Counted from the first letter of the stretch, positions 25,899 through 34,850 are shown. The stretch is 51,378 nucleotides of DNA from Comamonadaceae bacterium (GCA_009996515.1 JAACZV010000006.1:150142-201519), one strand, 5' to 3'. Numbers and translations: made by a program. Notes: generated by a model not told the origin, from the letters alone.

Positions 25899-25918
25899 GG
25901 GCCGCCCCTCGGCGGCCC
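25899..25918 (+). promoter_or_regulatory. hairpin in the porin 5' leader
   Basis: GGGCCGCC-CCTC-GGCGGCCC, a perfect 8-bp stem, ends 23 bp before the porin ATG and has no T tract. A TTGACC hexamer about 100 bp upstream (25789-25794) could be a -35 element. The rest of the 196-bp gap shows nothing I recognise. Confidence 0.4.
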
Positions 25919-25941
25919 GGCAGATATCGAAAGACGAGACC

Positions 25942-27021
25942 ATGAAGTACAAGACTCTTGCCCTCTCCGCGCTGGCCCTGGCCGCCAGCTCCGCCGCCCT
26001 CGCCCAGTCCTCGGGCCCGCAGGTGACGCTCTACGGCACGCTGGACGCCAACGTGCAGCTGCTGGACGGCGCCGCGCGCCAGACCCGGGTGCAGTCCGGC
26101 GGCCTGTCGGGCTCGCGCTTCGGCCTGCGCGGCAACGAAGACCTGGGCGGCGGCCTGAAGGCCTTCTTCACGCTGGAGTCGGGCATCAACGTCGATGACG
26201 GCAGCTACGGCCAGGGCAGTTTCTGGGGCCGCCAGGCCTTCGTGGGCCTGGGCACGCCCTATGGCTCGGTGTCGCTGGGCCGCCAGTACGGCAGCGTCTA
26301 CACGCTGACCAACGAGTTCAGCCAGTTCTCCAACGTCGGCAACGGCGCCAGCACGGCCGTCATCGGCGGCTTCGGCGGCTATGAGCCGGTGCGCGGCAGC
26401 GACAACTCGGCCACCGGCAACGGCGGCCCGGCGCGGGTCAACAACTCGGTGAAGCTGGAGAGCGTCAACTACGGCGGCTTCAGCGCCGGCGCGCTGTGGG
26501 GACTGGGCGAGGTGGCCGGCGGCACCAAGGGCAACCGCGTCGCCGACGTCTACGGCCGCTACACGGGCCATGGCCTGGACGCGATGCTGTCGCTGGTGGA
26601 CGACAAGGCCGATGCGCTGGGCCGCAACGTGCGCACCCTGTCGGCCGCCGCGGCCTACGACTGGGGCAACGTCCGCGTCAACGGCGGCGTGATGCAGGTC
26701 AACGACCGCAGCGCCGCCGACCGCGACGGCAAGGGCTACTGGCTGGGCGCCGGCTACCGGATGGGCCAGCACCTGTTCAAGGGCCAGTATGTGGAGAGCA
26801 AGAACGACGGCGCGCTGGCCGACGGCAAGACTCAGGCCTTCGGCGTGGGCTACCAGTACGACCTGTCCAAGCGCACGGCGCTGTACAGCTCGCTGACGCG
26901 CTTCAAGAACGACGGCGTGGGCTACACCAGCCGCGCGGCCGGCAGCATCCCGGTGGGCCTGACCGACGCGAACGACCGCAATCTGACCGAGTTCACCGCC
27001 GGCATCCGCCACAGTTTCTGA
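25942..27021 (+). CDS. Gram-negative general porin
   Basis: A 359-residue outer-membrane porin of the Burkholderia/Neisseria type (porin_4). The signal peptide MKYKTLALSALALAASSAALAQ is followed by VTLYGTLDANV, the usual first strand, then GSRFGLRGNEDLGGGLKAFF and the loop-3-like RQAFVGLG...GRQYG region. It ends GIRHSF with the C-terminal Phe needed for BAM insertion. GACGAGAC precedes the ATG. It is followed by two palindromic direct repeats and a terminator. Passive uptake of small hydrophilic solutes is the family role. Confidence 0.95.
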   Translation: MKYKTLALSALALAASSAALAQSSGPQVTLYGTLDANVQLLDGAARQTRVQSGGLSGSRFGLRGNEDLGGGLKAFFTLESGINVDDGSYGQGSFWGRQAFVGLGTPYGSVSLGRQYGSVYTLTNEFSQFSNVGNGASTAVIGGFGGYEPVRGSDNSATGNGGPARVNNSVKLESVNYGGFSAGALWGLGEVAGGTKGNRVADVYGRYTGHGLDAMLSLVDDKADALGRNVRTLSAAAAYDWGNVRVNGGVMQVNDRSAADRDGKGYWLGAGYRMGQHLFKGQYVESKNDGALADGKTQAFGVGYQYDLSKRTALYSSLTRFKNDGVGYTSRAAGSIPVGLTDANDRNLTEFTAGIRHSF

Positions 27022-27057
27022 GGCAGGACCGAGGACAGTCCCTGCGGACTGTCCGAC
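27020..27057 (+). repeat. palindrome-bearing direct repeat, copy 1
   Basis: A 38-bp unit starting in the porin stop codon. It contains GACAGTCC-CTGC-GGACTGTC. A near-identical unit with one extra C and one C-to-T change recurs at 27097-27135. Confidence 0.75.
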
Positions 27058-27096
27058 GCCTGACGAAGGCCAGGCGGCCTGCCAGCCGACTGGCAT

Positions 27097-27135
27097 GAGG
27101 CAGGACCGAGGACAGTCCCCTGCGGACTGTCTGAC
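27097..27135 (+). repeat. palindrome-bearing direct repeat, copy 2
   Basis: This 39-bp unit matches 27020-27057 (GAGGCAGGACCGAGGACAG then CCCTGCGGACTGTC). It forms a strong hairpin and lies just before the porin terminator. Tandem hairpins after an abundant mRNA could protect its 3' end. Confidence 0.75.
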
Positions 27136-27147
27136 GGCCCCTTCTTG

Positions 27148-27173
27148 GCCCACCCCGGCGGGGTGGGCTTTTT
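27148..27173 (+). terminator. intrinsic terminator downstream of the porin
   Basis: GCCCACCCC-GGC-GGGGTGGGC followed by TTTTT: a perfect 9-bp stem and a T tract. Confidence 0.9.
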
Positions 27174-27193
27174 CATGCGCGCGGGGCGCGGCC

Positions 27194-27988
27194 TCAGGCC
27201 TGGCCCCAGTCCACTTCGGCCACGCCGCGGAACAGCGGCCGCGCGAACAGATAACCCTGCATGCGCGTGATGCCCAGGTCCAGCAGGGCGTCACGCTCGC
27301 CCGGCGTCTCTATGCCCTCGGCGATCACCAGGATGCCCAGGTCGTTGCACAGGCGCACCAGGTGGTTGACGATGTGGCGGCGCGTCGCATCCGCGTCGAT
27401 GCCGCGGATGAGGTCCATGTCGAGCTTGATCAGGTCGGGTTGGAAATCGGCCAGCAGCTTCAGGCCCGCATAGCCGGCGCCGAAGTCGTCGATGGCGGTC
27501 AGGAAGCCGATGCGCTTGTACTCGCGCAGGATGGAGGCGAACCAGGGGCCGTCCTCGACCCGCTCGCCCTCGGTGACCTCGAAGATGATGCGCTCCACCG
27601 GGAAGCCGTGGGTGCGCGCGGCCTCGAGCGTGGTGCGGATGCAGATCTCGGGCCGGTAGATGGCATTGGGCAGGAAGTTGATCGACAGCCGCTCAGCCAG
27701 GCCCAGCTCGGACGCGCGCTTGATGGCCTTGACGCGGCAGGCCTGATCGAAGCGGTAGCGGTTGTCGTCGTTGACCAGCGACAGCACCTGACCGGCCGAC
27801 TCGCCGGCCGGGCCGCGCACCAGGGCCTCGCGGGCGAAGACCTCGCGGCTCGCCAGGTCGACGATGGGCTGGTAGGCGAAATCGAACTGAAAGCCCAGGC
27901 GGTCGCCGCGCGCACAGGCGGCGCAGTCTTCGGCCGTGCCCTCGAGGGGGACGAAGTGGGAAGCGGCTTCGAGACGGGGCATGGTCAT
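27194..27988 (-). CDS. EAL-domain cyclic-di-GMP phosphodiesterase
   Basis: A stand-alone EAL domain of about 264 residues. It hydrolyses c-di-GMP to pGpG. The signature is REALVRG (Glu about 54). The other metal and catalytic residues are present: Asn in INFLPNA, Glu in FEVTEGE, the Asp pair in AIDDFGAGYAG, Lys in LIKLDMDL, Glu in IAEGIET and Gln in MQGYLFARP. It is therefore probably active. Start candidates are ATGs at 28000, 27988 and 27982, none with a good Shine-Dalgarno. No sensor domain is attached; a short N-terminal cysteine pair (DCAACARG) is present. Confidence 0.9.
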   Translation of the reverse strand: MTMPRLEAASHFVPLEGTAEDCAACARGDRLGFQFDFAYQPIVDLASREVFAREALVRGPAGESAGQVLSLVNDDNRYRFDQACRVKAIKRASELGLAERLSINFLPNAIYRPEICIRTTLEAARTHGFPVERIIFEVTEGERVEDGPWFASILREYKRIGFLTAIDDFGAGYAGLKLLADFQPDLIKLDMDLIRGIDADATRRHIVNHLVRLCNDLGILVIAEGIETPGERDALLDLGITRMQGYLFARPLFRGVAEVDWGQA

Positions 27989-28149
27989 CCGTTTGAGCAT
28001 CGTGGGCGGCAGTGCCGACGAAACCTCCCATTCTGCAGTCAGCCAGGCCTGCGGCCCGGCGGCCGCTCGCACGGATGCGCAGGATTCACGCCGACTCCCC
28101 TCCAGCCCCGTCGGGGCCGGCCCGGTTCGGCCTGCAGCGCAGGCCTGCC

Positions 28150-29055
28150 TCAGTCCTCCCTGTAGACCCGCACCCAGTCCACCAGCATGCGGGCGGGCAA
28201 GGTCGTGGTGGCATCCGGTTCACCGGGCCAGTCGCCGCCGACGGCCAGGTTGAGGATGAGGAAGAAGGGCTTCTCGAAGACCCAGCTGCCGCCGGCCGGC
28301 AGCTGCGCGGGCGTCAGGCGGTGGAACTCGACGCCGTCCACGTACCAGACGATCTCGTTGGGCCGCTTGATGATGGTGTAGGTGTGGAAGTCATCGGACA
28401 CCGGGCCGCCGAACTCGCGCGGCTTGGCAAGGCCTTGCGCGCCGGAGTAGCCGGGGCCGTGCAGCGTGCCGTAGGTGGTGTTGGGCGTCTTGCCGACGAA
28501 CTCCATGATGTCGATCTCGCCGGACCTGGGCCAGCCGACCGTCGCGAGGTCGCTGCCCAGGGCCCAGAACGCCGGCCAGATGCCCTGGCCGGACGGCAGC
28601 TTCATGCGCGCCTCCACCTTGCCGTGCGTGAAGCTGATCTTGTTCTGGGTGTGGATGCGGGCCGACGTGAACTCGCAGGGTTTGCCGTTCCAGCAGGGGC
28701 CGGGGTTGGCGGCCTTCTCGGCGGTGATGACCAGCATGCCGGCGCCGTCCATCTGCGCGTTGCGCGCGTTGGCGGTGTAGTACTGGAACTCGTGGTTGCC
28801 CCAGCCGTTGTTCTCCGCGTTGCCGAGGTCGTAGTTCCAGGTCGCCTTGTCGGGCACGCTGCCGGCCGCGCCGTTGAACTCGTCGCTCCAAACCAGCGCC
28901 CAGCGGCTGGAGGGTGCCGGGGCTGGCGCCGATGCGGGAGCAGGCGCGGGTGCCGCGGTGGCCGAGCCGCCGCCGCCGCCGCAGGCGGTCAGCAAGGCGG
29001 CCAGCGCGGGCAGCGCGCGGCGCCAGGGTCGGGGGGCGGGGGTGGGATGGTTCAT
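28150..29055 (-). CDS. glycoside hydrolase family 16 lipoprotein (beta-glucanase)
   Basis: A 301-residue secreted endoglucanase, most likely beta-1,3(4)-glucan (laminarin) active. The lipoprotein signal ends LLTAC (Cys25), followed by a Gly/Ala/Pro linker of about 25 residues. The GH16 domain starts WALVWSDEFNGAAG. The catalytic motif is GEIDIMEFVG, with nucleophile Glu180, Asp182 and acid/base Glu185. It ends MLVDWVRVY, the family's last strand. It is probably surface-anchored and supplies oligosaccharides to the adjacent receptor and beta-glucosidase. Confidence 0.93.
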   Translation of the reverse strand: MNHPTPAPRPWRRALPALAALLTACGGGGGSATAAPAPAPASAPAPAPSSRWALVWSDEFNGAAGSVPDKATWNYDLGNAENNGWGNHEFQYYTANARNAQMDGAGMLVITAEKAANPGPCWNGKPCEFTSARIHTQNKISFTHGKVEARMKLPSGQGIWPAFWALGSDLATVGWPRSGEIDIMEFVGKTPNTTYGTLHGPGYSGAQGLAKPREFGGPVSDDFHTYTIIKRPNEIVWYVDGVEFHRLTPAQLPAGGSWVFEKPFFLILNLAVGGDWPGEPDATTTLPARMLVDWVRVYRED

Positions 29056-29080
29056 GCGGGTCTCCTGTGTCGTCGGTGCC

Positions 29081-30418
29081 TCAGCCTCGCCAGGCCTGGA
29101 GGAAGTCTCGATACCAGTGGGCGCTGGCCTTGGGCGTGCGGGCCAGCGTCGGATAGTCGACGTGCACGATGCCGAAGCGCTTCAGGTAGCCGCTGGCCCA
29201 TTCGAAGTTGTCCATCAGGCTCCAGACCATGTAGCCGGCCATGGGCACGCCCTGCTGCAGGGCGCGGGCCACGGCGGCGATGTGGCCGCGCAGATAGGCG
29301 ATGCGGTCGTCGTCCTGCACGCGGCCGTTGGCGAAGGTCTGGTCCTTGAAGGCGCCGCCGTTCTCGGTCACGTAGACCGGCGGCAGGCCGGGGTAGTCGC
29401 GATGCATCTGCAGCAGCAGGTCGGTCAGGCCCTGGGGGTAGACCTCCCAGTCCATGTCGGTCACCGGCAGGCCACGCGCCTTGGCGGCCCAGTCCTCGCC
29501 GCTGGCCGACACGACGCTGCGGGTGTAGTAGTTGATGCCCAGGTAGTCCATGGGCTGGGCGATGGCCGCCATGTCGCCGGCCTGCACCAGCGGCGCGTCG
29601 GCGCCCAGCTCGGCCAGCACTGCCTCGGGGTAGCGGCCCTGGAACAAGGGGTCGGCATACCAGCGGCGGGCGCGGGCGTCGGCCAGGTCGGCGGCGGCGA
29701 TGTCGGCGGGCATGGCCGTGGCCGGCACGGTGGAGGCCAGGTTGAGCACGATGCCCAGCCGGCTGCGTGCGCCATCGGCGCGCAGCGCCTGCAGCGCCAG
29801 GCCATGGCTGAGCAGCAGGTGGTGCGACACCTGGGCGGCGATGCGGCGACTCTTGATGCCGGGAGCGAAGCTGCCCTGTTCATGGCCCAGCGTCGCGACG
29901 ACCCAGGGCTCGTTGTGCGTGGTCAGGCCGTCGATGCGGTCGCCGAGCCGGGCCTGCACATGGCGCGCGTAGTCGACGAAGCGGTGCACCGTGTCGCGGT
30001 CGTTCCAGCCGCCGCGGTCCTGCAGGCCTTGCGGCAGGTCCCAGTGGTTCAGCGTGGCCCAGGCGCGGATGCCGCGGCGCCGCAGGCCGTCCACCAGCCG
30101 CTCGTAGAAGTCCAGGCCCTTGGGGTTCCAGTCGCCATGGCCCAGCGGCTGCACGCGCGGCCAGGCGATGGAGAAGCGGTAGGCATCGACGCCCAGCGAG
30201 GCGATGAGGTCGAGGTCGTCCTCCAGGCGGTGGTAATGGTCGCAGGCGATGTCGCCGTTGCTGGCGTCGGCGATGGCACCGGGCTGGCGGCAGAAGCGGT
30301 CCCAGATGGACTCACCCTTGCCGTCGGCCTGGGCCGCACCCTCGATCTGGAAGCTGCTGGTGGCAACGCCCCACAGGAAGTCGGGCGGGAACTGGCGGTG
30401 CAATGGGCGTTGGGGCAT
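29081..30418 (-). CDS. glycoside hydrolase family 1 beta-glucosidase
   Basis: A 445-residue cytoplasmic beta-glucosidase. The N-terminal signature FPPDFLWGVATSSFQIEGA is standard. The acid/base Glu is in TTHNEPWVVA and the nucleophile Glu is in VYVTENGGAF. LNHWDLPQGLQDRGGW is another hallmark. There is no signal peptide, so it acts on imported oligosaccharides. It lies 25 bp after the GH16 gene in the opposite direction of reading order (upstream on the minus strand) and 6 bp after the permease gene, so one operon is likely. Confidence 0.95.
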   Translation of the reverse strand: MPQRPLHRQFPPDFLWGVATSSFQIEGAAQADGKGESIWDRFCRQPGAIADASNGDIACDHYHRLEDDLDLIASLGVDAYRFSIAWPRVQPLGHGDWNPKGLDFYERLVDGLRRRGIRAWATLNHWDLPQGLQDRGGWNDRDTVHRFVDYARHVQARLGDRIDGLTTHNEPWVVATLGHEQGSFAPGIKSRRIAAQVSHHLLLSHGLALQALRADGARSRLGIVLNLASTVPATAMPADIAAADLADARARRWYADPLFQGRYPEAVLAELGADAPLVQAGDMAAIAQPMDYLGINYYTRSVVSASGEDWAAKARGLPVTDMDWEVYPQGLTDLLLQMHRDYPGLPPVYVTENGGAFKDQTFANGRVQDDDRIAYLRGHIAAVARALQQGVPMAGYMVWSLMDNFEWASGYLKRFGIVHVDYPTLARTPKASAHWYRDFLQAWRG

Positions 30419-30424
30419 GGAGGT

Positions 30425-31243
30425 TCACTTGACGGCGCCGGCGGTCAGGCCCGCGATGAGCTGGCGCGACGACAGGACGAAGAGGACCAGCAGGGGCAGC
30501 GTCGCGATGGCCGAACCGGCCATCAGCGCGCCCCACTCCGTGCTGGTGGTGCTGAAGAGGCTGCGCAACGCCAGCGGCAGCGTGTAGTTCTCGGCGCTGC
30601 GCATGACGATGAGCGGGTTCATGAAGTTGTTCCATGAACTGATGAAGGTGATGAGGCCCAACGTGCCCAGGGCCGGCTTCATCAGCGGCAGCGCGATGCG
30701 CCAGTACAGCCCCAGCTCACTGGCGCCATCGATGCGCGCGGCGTTGAGCAGTTCGCGCGGCACCGTGGAGGCCGCGAACTGACGCATCAGGAAGATGCCG
30801 AAGGCACTGGCCGCACCCGGCAGATACAGCGCGCGGTGGGTGTCAATCCAGCCCAGCGCGTCCATCACCATGAAGCTGGGGATCATGTTCATGAAGGCCG
30901 GCACCATCAGCGTGCCCAGCACCAGCGCGAACAGCGGCTTCTTGAAGCGGAACTCCAGCATCGCGAAGGCGTAGCCCGCCATGGAGCAGAACAGCAGCGT
31001 CAGCGCGGTGGACATCAGGCCCGCGTACAGACTCCAGCCGACGTTCTTCCAGAATGGCAGCCGCGTCGTCAGCACCTGGAGGTTGTTGAGCAGCTCGGTG
31101 CTGAAGAACAGCGGCGGCGGCACGTTGAAGATGTCGCTGCGCGACTGCGTCGCGAACACGAACATGAAGTAGAACGGCGCCAGCATGATGAGCGCGCCGA
31201 CGGCCACGAGGACATAGGCCAGGAGCTTGGGGGTTCGGTTCAT
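30425..31243 (-). CDS. carbohydrate ABC transporter permease (MalG-like)
   Basis: A 272-residue permease with six predicted helices. The EAA loop, contacting the ATPase, reads LLNAARIDGASELGLYWRI. SSWNNFMNPLIVM and the C-terminal LTAGAVK are typical of the CUT1 MalG subfamily. It overlaps the MalF-like gene by four bases. Sits between the beta-glucosidase and the other permease, so the cargo is probably beta-gluco-oligosaccharide. Confidence 0.94.
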   Translation of the reverse strand: MNRTPKLLAYVLVAVGALIMLAPFYFMFVFATQSRSDIFNVPPPLFFSTELLNNLQVLTTRLPFWKNVGWSLYAGLMSTALTLLFCSMAGYAFAMLEFRFKKPLFALVLGTLMVPAFMNMIPSFMVMDALGWIDTHRALYLPGAASAFGIFLMRQFAASTVPRELLNAARIDGASELGLYWRIALPLMKPALGTLGLITFISSWNNFMNPLIVMRSAENYTLPLALRSLFSTTSTEWGALMAGSAIATLPLLVLFVLSSRQLIAGLTAGAVK

Positions 31244-32136
31244 GTCTTCACCTGCCGTTCCGCGAACGCCTTGTTGGTGAGCCAGGTCAGCGCCGCGATG
31301 ACGCCGAACATGATCCAGGCCAGCGCGCTGGCGCCACCGAAGTCGCTGAAGTCGAAGGCCAGCCGGTAGAGGTAGATGCCCACGGTCATCGCGGCCTGGT
31401 CGGCGCCGCCCTTGCCGTTGGTCAGGATGAAGGGCTCCTCGAAGAGCTGCAGGCCGCCGATGACGGACAGCGTCACGCCGAACAGGATCATGGGCCGCAG
31501 TCCGGGCAGCGTGATGCGCCAGAACTGCTGCCAGGGGCCGGCGCCGTCGAGCCTGGCGGCCTGGTAGAGGTCTTGCGGGAGAGCCTGCAGCGCGGCGAGA
31601 TACAGCACGAGGTTGAAGCCGACATAACGCCAGAACACGACGATGGCGACCGCGGGCTTGATGGCTTCCGGCGCGCGCAGCCAGTGGATGTTCTCGATGC
31701 CGAACAACGCATGCAGCGCCTGGTTGACCAGCCCGTAGTCGGTGGAGAACAGCGAGCCGAACAGCATCGCGATGGCGACGGTGGACGTGATGTAGGGCAG
31801 GAAGTAGGCGCCCGAGACCGGGCCACGCCAGCGTTTGAGGCCCTGGTGCAGGAAGACGGCCAGCGGCAGCGCGACGAGGTGCTGCGGCACGCCCGACACG
31901 ATGGCCAGCCACAGCGTGTTGTAGAGCGACTTCCAGAACCAGCCGTCGGTCAGCGCGAAGACGAAGTTGTCCAGTCCCACGAAGCGCATGGCGTCCAGCC
32001 CGCTGGTCGGCTCCCAGCTCTGGAAGGCCAGCCACAGCGAGAACAGCAGCGGGAACAGGCCGAAGACCGCGAACAGGATCAGGAAGGGGCTGACCAGCAG
32101 ATAGGGCGCCCACGAGGCGGGAATGCGGCGGCTCAT
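31240..32136 (-). CDS. carbohydrate ABC transporter permease (MalF-like)
   Basis: A 298-residue permease with six helices. The start ASWAPYLLVSPFLILFAVF is typical, and the EAA loop is LYQAARLDGAGPWQQFWRI. It overlaps both neighbours by four bases (ATGA), so binding protein, MalF-like and MalG-like subunits are made together. No ATPase gene is present in this operon. Confidence 0.94.
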   Translation of the reverse strand: MSRRIPASWAPYLLVSPFLILFAVFGLFPLLFSLWLAFQSWEPTSGLDAMRFVGLDNFVFALTDGWFWKSLYNTLWLAIVSGVPQHLVALPLAVFLHQGLKRWRGPVSGAYFLPYITSTVAIAMLFGSLFSTDYGLVNQALHALFGIENIHWLRAPEAIKPAVAIVVFWRYVGFNLVLYLAALQALPQDLYQAARLDGAGPWQQFWRITLPGLRPMILFGVTLSVIGGLQLFEEPFILTNGKGGADQAAMTVGIYLYRLAFDFSDFGGASALAWIMFGVIAALTWLTNKAFAERQVKT

Positions 32137-33401
32137 CGGTTCGCGCGGTGGATCAGCAGGGCCTGGGCGTCTTGCAGGGCCTTGGGGATGGGCTTGTCGT
32201 ACTCCAGCACGTTGTCGAGTTCGGCATTGACGACCTCGTCGGCGAATTTCTGCTGCTTGTGCAGCCTGACGACGGGGATGCGCCGCGCCGCCTCGCGCCA
32301 CAGCAGCCGGGCACGCTGGCCGCCGAGGAAGGGCACGGGCTGGTCGAAGAAGGGGTCGTCCTGCGCAGCCAGCAGCGCCGGAAAGGCGTCCTGCGAGCGG
32401 AAGGCGTCGAGCTGGCGCCGCCGGTCCAGCGTCAGCTCCTGGATGAGCTGCCAGGCCAATTGCTTCTTCTCCGGTGCCGAGCGGCGCGGGATGGCGTAGT
32501 AGGTGCCGCCATAGGCGCAGAAGGTGTTCTCCGGCAGCTGGGCCACGCGCCATTTGCCGGCGGTGCCCGGCGCCACCCAGTTGGCCATCTGGCCGGCCAT
32601 CCAGCCGCCCGACATCTCGGTGGCCAGGCGGCCGCGCTTGAGCATCTCGGCCCAGTCGTTGAACCAGACCTCCACGCGCGCGTCCAGGCCCTGGCGACGC
32701 ACCCGGCGGGCCAGTTCGAAGGCGCGCACGAAGCGCGGCGACGTGAGCTGGGCCCGGCCCTGGCGATCGAAGAACTGGCCCTCGCCCGGCGGCGTGCCGG
32801 CGCGCACGATGATGTCCTTGAGCAGGCGCACGTCGCCGATCAGGTAGGCGCCGGTGCGGGCCTTGATCTGCGCGCCGGCCTCGACGTAGCTCTCCCAGGA
32901 GCGCGTCAGGTCGGCCTCCTGCAGGTCGGCCTGGGCGACCAGGTCGGCACGGTAGAACAGCGAGCCGGGGCCGATGTCGCTGGGCATGGCGACGATGGCA
33001 CCCTGGCGGTTGCGCGCCGTGTCGATGGCGAAGGGCACGAAGTCGTCCTTGAAGCGCTCCGCACCGAAGGCAGGCGCCGACAGATCCTCCAGGCCCGAGC
33101 CCAGCGAGAAGCGCCCCAGGTAGCTGGTCTCCAGTGCGATGACGTCGGGCAGGTGGCCCGAGGTCGACAGCGCCGTCGTCATGGCCGTGTGGTGGTCGTC
33201 GAACTGGCGGCTGATGACCTGGGTGCGAACGCCGGGGTGGCGCTGCTTCCAGCCCTTGAGCAGGTCCTTGGCGATGACGTCCACCAGCGGGAAGGCCGCC
33301 ACCGTCAACGGCGGCGGCTCCCGGGCTTCGCCCAGGCCGGCCGCGCCACCCAGGGCGGCGGCAAGCAGGTGGCGGCGATGGAGGGCGGGTGGGTTTGGCA
33401 T
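32133..33401 (-). CDS. sugar ABC transporter substrate-binding protein
   Basis: A 422-residue extracellular solute-binding protein of family 1. The N-terminus HRRHLLAAALGGAAGLGEA has a twin arginine and short hydrophobic stretch, so Tat export is possible. Binding-cleft-like segments are SDIGPGSLFYRADL, SGGWMAGQMANWVAPG and YGGTYYAIPRRS. The start codon lies only 4 bp from the LacI-type palindrome at 33406-33419, and no Shine-Dalgarno is seen. A short or absent leader, or a misassigned start, should be considered. It is the first gene of the minus-strand operon. Confidence 0.9.
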   Translation of the reverse strand: MPNPPALHRRHLLAAALGGAAGLGEAREPPPLTVAAFPLVDVIAKDLLKGWKQRHPGVRTQVISRQFDDHHTAMTTALSTSGHLPDVIALETSYLGRFSLGSGLEDLSAPAFGAERFKDDFVPFAIDTARNRQGAIVAMPSDIGPGSLFYRADLVAQADLQEADLTRSWESYVEAGAQIKARTGAYLIGDVRLLKDIIVRAGTPPGEGQFFDRQGRAQLTSPRFVRAFELARRVRRQGLDARVEVWFNDWAEMLKRGRLATEMSGGWMAGQMANWVAPGTAGKWRVAQLPENTFCAYGGTYYAIPRRSAPEKKQLAWQLIQELTLDRRRQLDAFRSQDAFPALLAAQDDPFFDQPVPFLGGQRARLLWREAARRIPVVRLHKQQKFADEVVNAELDNVLEYDKPIPKALQDAQALLIHRANR

Positions 33402-33405
33402 ATTC

Positions 33406-33419
33406 TGAAAGCGCTTTCA
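33406..33419. promoter_or_regulatory. LacI-type operator, binding-protein operon
   Basis: TGAAAGCGCTTTCA, a perfect 14-bp palindrome with the central CG typical of LacI-family operators. It lies directly upstream of the substrate-binding protein gene and 120 bp before the lacI-type ATG. The same site occurs at 34697 and 34877. Confidence 0.9.
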
Positions 33420-33538
33420 TGATTGTGCGCCAAGCCATGCGCCACCCCAGCAGCACAAACCCTAGGGCGGGCGGATTACCCCCGGAGCCGCCGCCCATGC
33501 CCACGCCTACACTCGCGGCCTGCCCCGTCCCCTCGCCG

Positions 33539-34588
33539 ATGAACGCCAAGCCTCTCGCCGCCAAGAAAGCGCCTTCAAGCCGACCCGACGGCGTCGTCAC
33601 GCTGGAGCAGGTGGCGGAAGCGGCCGGCGTGTCGCCCAGCACGGTGTCGCGCATCCTGAACGGCACGGCCGCCGTCAGCCAGGCCAAGAAGGATGCCGTG
33701 CAGGCGGCGATCCAGGAGCTGGGCTTCCGGCCCAACCCGGTCGCGCGCGGCCTGGCGGGCGGCAAGACACTGTCCATCGGCGTCGTCACGCAGATCATCT
33801 CCAGCCCCTTCTACGGCGAGGCCTTGCTGGGCATAGAACGCGAGCTGGAACGCGCCGGCTATGTGCCGCTGTTCGTGTCCGGCAACTGGCATGAGGACGA
33901 TGAGCGCAAGGCCATAGAGACGCTGCTGTCGCGCCGTGTCGACGGCGTGATCGTGCTGGCCGGCCGCCTCGGAGATGCCGAGCTGGCCCGGGTGGCGGAC
34001 GCCCTGCCCGTCGTCGTCGTGGGCCGCCAGGTGGCCGGGCCGCAGCTGTTCAGCTTCGGCTTCGACAACCGCACGGGCGCCCGCCTCGCCACCCAGCATC
34101 TGATCGAGCTGGGCCATCGCCGCATCGCCTTCGTCGCCGGCGACCTGATGCACGACGACGCCGTCGAGCGACAGAACGGCTATTTCGACGCGCTGGCCGC
34201 GGCCGGCATCGCCGTCGACCCGCAGCTCATCGTGCAGAGCGACTACACGGAGGCCGGCGGCATGCTGTCGGTGAGCCGGCTGCTGGAGCGCGACGCCCAC
34301 TTCACGGCGCTGTTCGCGTCCAACGACCAGATGGCCATAGGCGCCTGCCTGGGCCTGCACCGGCGCAACCTGCGCGTGCCGGACGACGTGTCGCTGGTCG
34401 GCTTCGACGATCTCATCATGGCCCGCTACGCGATGCCGCCGCTGACCACGGTGCGCCAGTCGGTCTACGAGATCGGCGTCGAGGCCGCGACCGCCATGCT
34501 GGAGATGCTGCGTGGCGGCCAGCCCCGCGCCCAGCTGCCCAGCCCCGAGCTGGTGGTGCGCGAGAGCACGCGCCGCGTCCAGCGCTGA
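33539..34588 (+). CDS. LacI family transcriptional regulator
   Basis: A 349-residue sugar-responsive repressor. The helix-turn-helix, about residues 20-70, reads VTLEQVAEAAGVSPSTVSRI, then LNGTAAVS and LGFRPNPVARGLAGG (hinge). The periplasmic-binding-like effector domain follows, with LSIGVVTQI, HRRIAFVAGD and DDVSLVGFDD. I take the ATG at 33539; upstream in-frame codons extend into the promoter and operator. It is divergent from the ABC operon and upstream of the TonB receptor. It very likely binds the TGAAAGCGCTTTCA sites on both sides. Confidence 0.94.
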   Translation: MNAKPLAAKKAPSSRPDGVVTLEQVAEAAGVSPSTVSRILNGTAAVSQAKKDAVQAAIQELGFRPNPVARGLAGGKTLSIGVVTQIISSPFYGEALLGIERELERAGYVPLFVSGNWHEDDERKAIETLLSRRVDGVIVLAGRLGDAELARVADALPVVVVGRQVAGPQLFSFGFDNRTGARLATQHLIELGHRRIAFVAGDLMHDDAVERQNGYFDALAAAGIAVDPQLIVQSDYTEAGGMLSVSRLLERDAHFTALFASNDQMAIGACLGLHRRNLRVPDDVSLVGFDDLIMARYAMPPLTTVRQSVYEIGVEAATAMLEMLRGGQPRAQLPSPELVVRESTRRVQR

Positions 34589-34597
34589 GGGCCCCAC

Positions 34598-34624
34598 CCG
34601 CCGCCGCGCCGCGTGCGGCGGCGG
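34598..34624 (+). terminator. strong hairpin after the LacI gene
   Basis: CCGCCGCCGC-GCCGCGT-GCGGCGGCGG has a 10-bp stem 10 bp after the stop codon. There is no T tract, so termination is only a possibility. Confidence 0.5.
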
Positions 34625-34696
34625 CCACGACCCGCGACTGTTGTTCGACCCGGGTTAACCATGTAGCCGCGGCCGGGGCGGCGGCGCATCATCATT

Positions 34697-34710
34697 TGAA
34701 AGCGCTTTCA
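34697..34710. promoter_or_regulatory. LacI-type operator O1, TonB receptor promoter region
   Basis: TGAAAGCGCTTTCA, identical to 33406-33419. It lies 227 bp before the receptor ATG and 180 bp before the copy at 34877, a spacing that would allow looping. Confidence 0.88.
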
Positions 34711-34850
34711 TTTCATCGATCAGCGCCCCGCCTTCCCGCCTGGCAGCCGCCCGTTTGCGACGGCCGCCCATGACGACAAGCCCTGTATCCATCCCCTCGG
34801 CACCGGCCCAGTCCGGCCACCGGGACCGGCACCCAGGGTGTTGCCTAGGT

